Source: JAABUE01 sp037440925
GTDB lineage: Bacteria; Chloroflexota; Anaerolineae; Anaerolineales; Villigracilaceae
DNA length: 8,284 bases
Direction: 5' to 3'
Assembly: GCA_037440925.1 (NCBI GenBank)
Contig: JBBITF010000089.1
Span: 1-8,284 of the forward strand
Below the pieces are notes generated by a model. It saw only the letters and a program-made list of their open reading frames with translations. It did not search any database and was not told where the DNA came from. The position numbers were made by a program, and so were the translations under genes. The stretch's first letter is position 1. Every line of letters starts with the position of its first letter. Below are positions 1 to 5,623 of this stretch, piece after piece.

Positions 1-53
1 GCCCATGCTCCAATCTTATCCGATTTCGCTACTGCTCCGTGCGTAACATCAGT

Positions 54-59
54 TATAAT
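54..59 (+). promoter_or_regulatory. Candidate -10 box (TATAAT) for the kinase-lipoprotein operon
   Basis: A perfect TATAAT matches the sigma-70 -10 consensus. No good -35 match is seen 16-18 bases upstream (ACTGCT at 31-36 is poor) and there is no extended -10 TG. Transcription from here would begin near position 66, so the small insertion at 80-226 would be transcribed as part of the 5' leader of the kinase gene. AT-rich hexamers arise by chance, so this is a moderate call. Confidence 0.4.
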
Positions 60-71
60 AAAATTGAGGAA

Positions 72-79
72 GAAAATGT
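72..79. repeat. Left copy of 8-bp target site duplication
   Basis: GAAAATGT directly abuts the left terminal inverted repeat of the element at 80-226 and is identical to the copy at 227-234. This is the footprint expected of a transposase-mediated insertion. Confidence 0.8.
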
Positions 80-226
80 GTAACTGCCTACCTCTAACAT
101 CGGTTTGGTTTTTGGGTGAGAAAACCATCCACGAATAAACCACGAATGCTCGAATGACGGCGTTATGTGTGTATTCGTGCAGTATTCGTGGACGGCGGGC
201 CAAATATAGGCAGGGTAGGCAGTTAC
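80..226. mobile_element. MITE-like non-autonomous insertion, 147 bp, IS66-like ends
   Basis: The element begins with GTAACTGCCTACC (80-92) and ends with its exact reverse complement GGTAGGCAGTTAC (214-226). The octamer GAAAATGT flanks it on both sides (72-79 and 227-234), so both ends and the duplication are intact. It is too short to encode a transposase and must have been moved in trans. Known IS66-family elements have ends starting GTAA and make 8-bp duplications, so an IS66-type mobiliser is the best inference; ISL3 and IS256 elements also make duplications of about 8 bp. Inside is a second inverted repeat (128-192). It lies 36 bases upstream of the kinase start codon and downstream of a TATAAT box. 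Confidence 0.8.
128..192. repeat. Inner inverted repeat built from CACGAAT units
   Basis: TCCACGAATA (128-137) pairs with TATTCGTGGA (183-192), and CACGAAT (141-147) pairs with ATTCGTG (173-179). This gives an imperfect 20-nt stem (10 + 3 mismatched + 7) around a 25-nt loop. The left arm is itself a short tandem repeat with period 11 (CCACGAAT at 129 and 140). It lies inside the 147-bp insertion and would fold into a hairpin in RNA or extruded DNA. Confidence 0.75.
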
Positions 227-234
227 GAAAATGT
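227..234. repeat. Right copy of 8-bp target site duplication
   Basis: GAAAATGT follows the last base of the right terminal inverted repeat and is identical to positions 72-79. Confidence 0.8.
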
Positions 235-250
235 CGCATTTATTCGACTA

Positions 251-255
251 AAGGA
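251..255 (+). promoter_or_regulatory. Ribosome binding site that fixes the kinase start at 263
   Basis: AAGGA ends 7 bases before ATG 263, which is ideal Shine-Dalgarno spacing. The other in-frame ATG, at 167, lies inside the MITE-like insertion and has no purine-rich site upstream, so the 32 residues between them are probably not translated. Confidence 0.7.
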
Positions 256-262
256 TAATGGC

Positions 263-2197
263 ATGGCAGGGTTGATTGGACAACAAATCGGGCGTTATCA
301 AATCCTAAAACAACTCGGGGCGGGAGGCATGGCCACCGTCTACAAAGCCTTCGATACGCGCCTGGAACGCGAGGTGGCAATCAAGGTCATCCGCCGCGAA
401 GCATTTGCCCCTGACGAAATGGATATGCTGCTCAAACGCTTCGAGCGCGAAGCCAAGTCGCTAGGGCGGTTGTCACATCCAAACATCGTGGGCGTCATTG
501 ACTATGGAGAATATGAAGGCGCTCCCTACCTGGTAATGGAGTATTTGAGCGGCGGCACGCTCAAGGAACGGCTTGGTAAGCCTATCCCATGGCGAAATGC
601 TGTGCAAATGGTCATTCCTATTGCGCAAGCCCTGGAATATGTTCATGCACGCAACATCATCAACCGCGATGTAAAACCCTCCAATATCCTGATGAGCGAA
701 GACGGTCAACCCATGTTGACGGACTTTGGGTTAGTCAAAATCTTTGGCGAACAAGGCAAAGAAGCCACACACCTGACCAGCACGGGGACAGGGCTAGGCA
801 CGCCGGATTACATGGCGCCCGAGCAGTGGACCGGTGAAGCAACGGCGCAATCTGACCTGTATTCACTGGGCATCGTCTTGTACGAGATGATTACCGGCCA
901 TAAACCCTACACTGCCGACACCCCGGCCGGCGTAATGATCAAACAAGCCACTGAAGCCCTGCCCCTGCCCAAGACATACATCCCCGACCTGCCGCGCGAT
1001 GTGGAATCGGTGCTGCTGAAGGCGCTGGCCAAGGACCCGATTCACCGCTACCCCACTATGCGCGTCTTTCTGGACGACTTGCAAAATCTGTTAGCCGGCA
1101 AAGAGGTGTCTGCTTCGAGCATCAAGACAGAGCAATTGCGTGAACAAATGACCGGCAAAGTCGAGCGGCAGCCGTCTCCTTTGCCGCCGTCGCCGCCTCC
1201 TATGGAAACGGCGCGGCTACAAAAGAAACGGTCGCCTGTGTTAGCGATAGCCGTTTTGGGAATGATTGCTCTGATTGGGCTTGGAGGTGGATGCTGGTTG
1301 CTAAGCAGCAACATGGATGTATTGACCTCCTATTTTGCTCCTCCCCCGCCAACGCAAGTCTTTCCTACCCATACGAGCGTACCTCCCACACAGAACATCG
1401 AGCCGGTCGTCCTGGCTGCGACTGCAACGCCCACATTCGAACCAACCGAAGCCAGCCTGCCGACCGAAATCAAAGACAGCAAAAATGTTACGATGGTATT
1501 GATACCAGCAGGCGAATTTACTATGGGCAGCGATGTCACCGGCAATGCCGAATCCAAGCCCGCTCATACGATTTATCTGGATGCATTCTTCATTGACAAG
1601 TATGAGGTTACAAATGAAATGTATGACGCTTGTGCATTTGCCGTCGAATGCCGAAGACCCAAGCAAGCCGGTTCTGTGACACATTCGACGTATTACAGCA
1701 ATCCCGTTTTTGCCAAATATCCTGTTCTCTATGTAGACTGGAAAATGGCAAAAGCCTATTGCGAGTGGAGAGGCGCGCGCTTACCCACCGAAGCCGAATG
1801 GGAAAAAGCCGCGCGCGGTACGGATGAACGCATCTACCCATGGGGAAACACAAAAATTGATTGTTCTTTTGCCAACCTGCCGGGCTGTGTAGGCGATACC
1901 ACCCCCGTTGATCAGTACGATACAGGCGTCAGTCCATACGGTGTGTATGGCATGGCCGGCAACGTGCTGGAATGGACCAGCAGTCTGTTCAAACTGTATC
2001 CTTACAATAGCGAAGATGGACGCGAATCCCCAGACGCTGCCGGCAAGCGCGTGGCGCGCGGCGGCTCCTGGCACACTTTTGGCGGCAACAGCGGAAACGC
2101 CCGAACCGACTCCCGCCTGGAATTGGATCCTGCCTATTACGGTCCCTATGTGGGAATTCGCTGCGCGATCAGCGCTGATCAGGTACAAACGCCATGA
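263..2197 (+). CDS. Membrane Ser/Thr protein kinase with extracellular FGE/sulfatase-modifying-factor-like domain
   Basis: This 644-residue receptor-type Hanks kinase should phosphorylate Ser/Thr of cytoplasmic targets in response to something sensed outside. The kinase domain (about 12-275) has the glycine loop GAGGMA (19-24), VAIK Lys41, alpha-C Glu63, catalytic Asp136 with Lys138 and Asn141, DFG at 154-156, APE at 185-187 and Arg262. The usual HRD His is Asn134 (NRD). A Pro-rich juxtamembrane stretch precedes one membrane helix (about 325-347), then a Thr/Pro-rich linker (about 359-401), then an FGE-sulfatase fold (about 409-636) with IPAGEFTMGS, RLPTEAEWEKAARG, YPWGN, GMAGNVLEW and RGGSW. 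The Cys pair used by catalytic FGE (human SUMF1 SYCYRYRC region) has no counterpart in the matching NARTDSR stretch, so this domain is probably a binding or sensing module. Start 263 is chosen over 167 because of the RBS at 251-255. The stop overlaps the next start (ATGA). Domain identity is secure; ligand and targets are unknown. Confidence 0.92.
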   Translation: MAGLIGQQIGRYQILKQLGAGGMATVYKAFDTRLEREVAIKVIRREAFAPDEMDMLLKRFEREAKSLGRLSHPNIVGVIDYGEYEGAPYLVMEYLSGGTLKERLGKPIPWRNAVQMVIPIAQALEYVHARNIINRDVKPSNILMSEDGQPMLTDFGLVKIFGEQGKEATHLTSTGTGLGTPDYMAPEQWTGEATAQSDLYSLGIVLYEMITGHKPYTADTPAGVMIKQATEALPLPKTYIPDLPRDVESVLLKALAKDPIHRYPTMRVFLDDLQNLLAGKEVSASSIKTEQLREQMTGKVERQPSPLPPSPPPMETARLQKKRSPVLAIAVLGMIALIGLGGGCWLLSSNMDVLTSYFAPPPPTQVFPTHTSVPPTQNIEPVVLAATATPTFEPTEASLPTEIKDSKNVTMVLIPAGEFTMGSDVTGNAESKPAHTIYLDAFFIDKYEVTNEMYDACAFAVECRRPKQAGSVTHSTYYSNPVFAKYPVLYVDWKMAKAYCEWRGARLPTEAEWEKAARGTDERIYPWGNTKIDCSFANLPGCVGDTTPVDQYDTGVSPYGVYGMAGNVLEWTSSLFKLYPYNSEDGRESPDAAGKRVARGGSWHTFGGNSGNARTDSRLELDPAYYGPYVGIRCAISADQVQTP

Positions 2198-3180
2198 AAC
2201 GACTCTATGCCTCACGCATCCCCCTGTATCTCTCTGTCCTTCTCCTGGCATCTTTGGCCTGTTCCTTGCCAATGCTGGCAAGCAATCAGCAAAACACGCC
2301 CACCCTCACCGTCGAGGCGCCCATTCTCCCCTCGCCGGCTGCTACCGCCACCGCTACCGAAGTCCCTTCGCCGACCGCTGCGCCGCCTACGGCCACCATC
2401 GCAGTTGCCCATGCCTTCTTCCCGTCTGAAAAGGCGAAAAGCGGCCAATTGATCTATGACCCAACATGCGTAGACACGGCCGCAGAACAGCGCGCTCCCT
2501 ACGGGGATTCGTACAAAGTCAACCTGTTCGAGCGCCCCTTTCTCCAAGACATGAGTTATATACCCGACCTGGATATTGCCAATTTCAACTTGGGCATGGA
2601 CGATAAGTTCTACTACATTTCGATTGGACTGGTTGGCGCAAACCCCAACAACCCGCTGGGCATCCTGTATGCGGTGGAACTAGACCTGGACGCTGACGGC
2701 TTTGGAGACTATATCATCGTAGCCCGTCCGCCTCACAATGTAGAATGGAGTACAGACAACGTGCAGGTATGGCAAGACCAGGATCACGACACGGCTGGCC
2801 TCTCGGCCGAAAAATCGGACGCGCCGCTGCCGGGCAATGGGTACGAGACGCTCATCTTCGATGGCGGACGCGGAGCAAAGGACGACCCCGATTTAGCCTG
2901 GATGCGGATCAACGCTGGCAAGAACGCGGCTGTGCAATTTGCCTTCAAACGCTCGCTGGCAGAGAACCGATTCATGTTTGGCGTGGTGGCCGATGCGGGC
3001 TGGATGGACATCGCCGAAATGGACTACGCCGACCGCTTGCCCAAGGAACAAGCCGGCTCACCCATCAAGGGAGACGCAGAATATCCTCTCAAAGAATTAT
3101 TCGCCGTAGACAACACCTGCTGGCAGGCGCAAGGCTTCACAGGTAACTACGAGGAGCCAAAGCGCTGTCCTAAAAAATGA
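2194..3180 (+). CDS. Secreted lipoprotein of unknown function, translationally coupled to the kinase
   Basis: This is a 328-residue protein I cannot name. Residues 1-22 form a signal peptide with a long hydrophobic core ending LLLASLAC; Cys23 is the likely lipidation site, although Ser at -3 is not the classic lipobox residue. A Thr/Ala/Pro-rich spacer (about 34-70) of the same style as the kinase's outer linker follows. The globular part (about 80-328) has alternating hydrophobic strands (for example FNLGMDDKFYYISIGLVG) suggesting a beta-sandwich. It also has an Asp-rich loop, D164-x-D166-x-D168-G-F-G-D172, that looks like a calcium site. Cys92, Cys309 and Cys325 remain outside the anchor. 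The ATG shares bases with the kinase stop (ATGA at 2194-2197), so translation is probably coupled and the two may act together at the outer membrane face, for example as sensor and accessory protein. That link is inference. Confidence 0.85.
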   Translation: MKRLYASRIPLYLSVLLLASLACSLPMLASNQQNTPTLTVEAPILPSPAATATATEVPSPTAAPPTATIAVAHAFFPSEKAKSGQLIYDPTCVDTAAEQRAPYGDSYKVNLFERPFLQDMSYIPDLDIANFNLGMDDKFYYISIGLVGANPNNPLGILYAVELDLDADGFGDYIIVARPPHNVEWSTDNVQVWQDQDHDTAGLSAEKSDAPLPGNGYETLIFDGGRGAKDDPDLAWMRINAGKNAAVQFAFKRSLAENRFMFGVVADAGWMDIAEMDYADRLPKEQAGSPIKGDAEYPLKELFAVDNTCWQAQGFTGNYEEPKRCPKK

Positions 3181-3186
3181 GTAGCC

Positions 3187-3211
3187 TCTCAATGGGTCTT
3201 TACCTTTGAGA
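3187..3211 (+). terminator. Weak stem-loop after the lipoprotein gene
   Basis: TCTCAA (3187-3192) pairs with TTGAGA (3206-3211), and inside them GGT (3195-3197) pairs with ACC (3202-3204), giving a short interrupted hairpin seven bases after the lipoprotein stop. No T-run follows, so this is not a convincing intrinsic terminator. It could be a processing or weak pausing site, or chance. Confidence 0.25.
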
Positions 3212-3234
3212 CCTTACCCAGGAAGGAAATTCCC

Positions 3235-3822
3235 ATGATACCAGAATACACAAAACTCAATCGTTTCGGCGCAGATTGCCACCTGCTCCAACTTGACCCG
3301 GCCAAATTCCGCTTCCAGGTGACCAACATTGGCTTCCAGACCGTCAGCCAGGCGGCAGCCATTACCGGTGCCGAGATCGTGGTCAACGGCGACGGCTGGG
3401 GACTGCCCGGCGTGGCAAAAGGCAAACCCAACTCCATCTGCTATTCCGATGGACGCCCCATCCAAACCAAACGCTATGGTTTCCGTCCCTGGGTCAACTT
3501 CTCGCGTGATGGAAAAGTGTCCTTTAACTGGCGCAATCCATACGGCCTATACAACGCCGTCTCCGGCGACCGTTAATTGATAGCCTATGGCGTCTTCAAT
3601 CTTGCCATCCGCGACCGCCACACCAAGAACGCCCGCACCGTCATCGGCGTAGATAAGTCTGGCATAGTGCTGTTGATGGTCGTATGTGAAACCACCATCA
3701 ACCTAGACGACGGCGGCTCCAGCGCCATGGCCATTCAAGGACAGATCGTCAACCAGCCCAACGATGATGGCGTCTTTGGAGAACGCGCCGTGGTCAATCA
3801 TTTGGCAGTGTACCGGCTGTGA
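3235..3822 (+). pseudogene. Decayed phosphodiester glycosidase (NAGPA/DUF2233-type) gene
   Basis: The frame from ATG 3235 resembles bacterial relatives of N-acetylglucosamine-1-phosphodiester alpha-N-acetylglucosaminidase: GFQTVSQAAAITGAEIVVNGDGW, then PNSICYSDGRPIQ and RPWVNFSRDGKV. TAA at 3574-3576 stops it after 113 codons, yet the same frame continues with family-like sequence (YGVFNLAIRDRHTKNARTVIGVD, NLDDGGSSAMAI, then GERAVVNHLAVYRL) to the TGA at 3820-3822. The segment of roughly 25-30 residues normally lying between the LLMVV strand and the NLDGGGSS motif is missing at about 3688-3694, and the motif reads NLDDGGSS (GAC at 3709-3711, one base from GGC). Three defects in one frame argue for a decaying gene. 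A good AGGAAGGA ribosome site (3220-3227) remains. There is no signal peptide. A restart at TTG 3577 could make an 81-residue fragment, but function is unlikely. Confidence 0.75.
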
Positions 3823-3829
3823 TGACAAC

Positions 3830-5623
3830 TTACTCCTGAAACCCCATTCGATACAACTCGTAATACATCCCCTTGTTTTGCAACAATGCTTCATGCTTGC
3901 CCTGCTCCACAATCTTACCGTCGTGCATCACCACGATGCGGTCGGCATTGGTAATCGTGGAGAGGCGATGCGCAATAACAAAGGAAGTGCGCCCTTTGAA
4001 CAAGGTCGCCAGGGCGCGCTGAATGACCTGCTCGGTTTGCGTATCCACGCTGGAGGTGGCTTCATCCAGAATCAAAATGCGTGGATCGGCTAACAGGGCG
4101 CGGGCAAACGAGAGCAATTGACGCTGCCCTACCGAGAGAACCACGCCTCCTTCCTCGACCGAGGTCTGGTAGCCGTTTTTCAGGCGTTCGATAAACTCGT
4201 GGGCGCCTACCGCCTGCGCCGCAGCGATGACTTCCGCCGATGTGGCTTCTAACCGCCCAAAAAGAATATTCTCGTACACCGTCCCATCGAACAAGAACGG
4301 ATCCTGCAACACGATGCCCATCTGACTGCGCAGCGAGGCCTGAGTCACCGTCCGCAAATCGAAACCGTCCACCAGCACGCGGCCCTCGGTTGGGTCGTAG
4401 AAGCGGGAAAGTAATTTGACCAGCGTAGTCTTGCCGGCGCCCGTCTTTCCGACCAGCGCCACCGTCTCGCCAGGCTGGACGGTCAGGTTGATGTGTTCCA
4501 GCACAAGGGCCGGGTCATCCGAATAATGAAAGGAAACCTCCTCGAAGCGCACCTGACCACGAATGGGCGGCAAAGCAATGGCATCAGGCGCATCCCGCAC
4601 TTCGATCTCGCTGTCGAGCAGGTTGAGCAGGCGTTCTCCGCTGGCCATGGTGGATTGGAGCGTATCGAAGCGGCGGAACAAGTCGCGGATGGGGTCGAAG
4701 AAGCGTTCGATGTACAAGATGAAGGCAACCAAGACGCCCGCTGTGATGGCCTCGCCCAACACCGCCGCCCCGCCCAGCCAGACCACCGCCGCCGTCGCCA
4801 ACGCGCCCAGGATGTCCACTACCGGAACGAAAGCGACAGCCACCTTGGCGGCGTGAATGACCGTCTGCAAGTGATAACGGTTGGTGTAATCACGAAAGGA
4901 TTCGTAATTGCGCTGCTGACGGTTGAACGCCTGAACGACGCGGATGCCGTTGATGTTTTCGGCCAGCACCGAGTTGACCCACGAGACAGCCGCCCGCACC
5001 CGCCGGTAGGCAATGCGCAGATTCTTGCGAAAGAGGTAGGTGGCCAGGGCCATAAGCGGCAGGGTGGCAAAGGTAATCAACGACAGGCGCATATTCAACG
5101 CCAGCATAGCGGCAACGATGCCGATGAGCGAAAAGAGGTCGCGGGCAATCGCCAGAATAGCCCAAGTGATGAATTCGCGCAGAGTCTCGACATCGTTGAC
5201 GACGCGCGTAATCACGCGCCCTACCGAGTAACGGCTGTAGAAACTGAGCGAGAGTTTTTGCAGATGGGCAAAGAGCGTCTTGCGCAAGTCATAGATGACC
5301 GATTGACCGACGCGCGCCATCAAGTTGACGCGGGTATAGATGAAGACCCAGCGCAAGATAGCCGCGCCCAGGTAGAGCAATACGGCTGTCCGCAAAGCAA
5401 TAGGGTTGCCGGCGTTCAGGCCGTCGTCAATTGCCATCTTGACCAGGTAGGGGCCGGCGACGGTCGAGAGAGTGGCGCCCAACATCAGCAGCAAGGCAAC
5501 CAACATCTGCCATTTATAGGCAGCCAGGAAAGCCACCAAACGGCGTGTGACCTGCGGGTCATAGGGCTTGTAGAACTGCTCTTCTGACTGAGTGACGTAG
5601 GCAGGAGGGGTGATAGTGATCAT
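3830..5623 (-). CDS. ABC exporter half-transporter, second subunit (catalytic Glu intact, LSVGQ signature)
   Basis: At 597 residues this is a type IV (ABCB-like) half exporter: a six-helix membrane domain (about 30-325) fused to a nucleotide-binding domain (about 355-597). Visible motifs are the A-loop Tyr367, Walker A GKTGAGKTT (392-400), Q-loop Gln440, signature LSVGQ (496-500), Walker B ILILDE with catalytic Glu521, D-loop SSVD and H-loop His552. Val498 replaces the first Gly of LSGGQ. With the upstream gene's Walker B Asp this builds one degenerate ATP site, as in TM287/288-, BmrCD- and LmrCD-type heterodimers, in which this subunit corresponds to TM288. The substrate cannot be read from sequence; lipophilic drugs or lipids are typical. 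Its ATG overlaps the upstream stop (ATGA at 5620-5623) and has no strong ribosome site, so it probably relies on coupling. Its 3' end lies 7 bases from the convergent pseudogene. Confidence 0.93.
   Translation of the reverse strand: MITITPPAYVTQSEEQFYKPYDPQVTRRLVAFLAAYKWQMLVALLLMLGATLSTVAGPYLVKMAIDDGLNAGNPIALRTAVLLYLGAAILRWVFIYTRVNLMARVGQSVIYDLRKTLFAHLQKLSLSFYSRYSVGRVITRVVNDVETLREFITWAILAIARDLFSLIGIVAAMLALNMRLSLITFATLPLMALATYLFRKNLRIAYRRVRAAVSWVNSVLAENINGIRVVQAFNRQQRNYESFRDYTNRYHLQTVIHAAKVAVAFVPVVDILGALATAAVVWLGGAAVLGEAITAGVLVAFILYIERFFDPIRDLFRRFDTLQSTMASGERLLNLLDSEIEVRDAPDAIALPPIRGQVRFEEVSFHYSDDPALVLEHINLTVQPGETVALVGKTGAGKTTLVKLLSRFYDPTEGRVLVDGFDLRTVTQASLRSQMGIVLQDPFLFDGTVYENILFGRLEATSAEVIAAAQAVGAHEFIERLKNGYQTSVEEGGVVLSVGQRQLLSFARALLADPRILILDEATSSVDTQTEQVIQRALATLFKGRTSFVIAHRLSTITNADRIVVMHDGKIVEQGKHEALLQNKGMYYELYRMGFQE

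Noticed and set aside
1781..2281. 166-codon frame on the - strand across the FGE-like domain
   Set aside because: It overlaps the conserved + strand coding sequence, has no recognisable motif and is a shadow frame.
3577..3822. Separate 81-residue gene starting at TTG 3577
   Set aside because: It begins directly after the in-frame stop, has no ribosome site and continues the same glycosidase family sequence, so it is the 3' part of the pseudogene.
4493..5587. Long open frame (364 codons) on the + strand opposite the second ABC gene
   Set aside because: It is antisense to a clearly conserved exporter gene; its Gln/His/Arg/Asp-rich sequence has no recognisable domain and is explained by GC-biased codons on the other strand.
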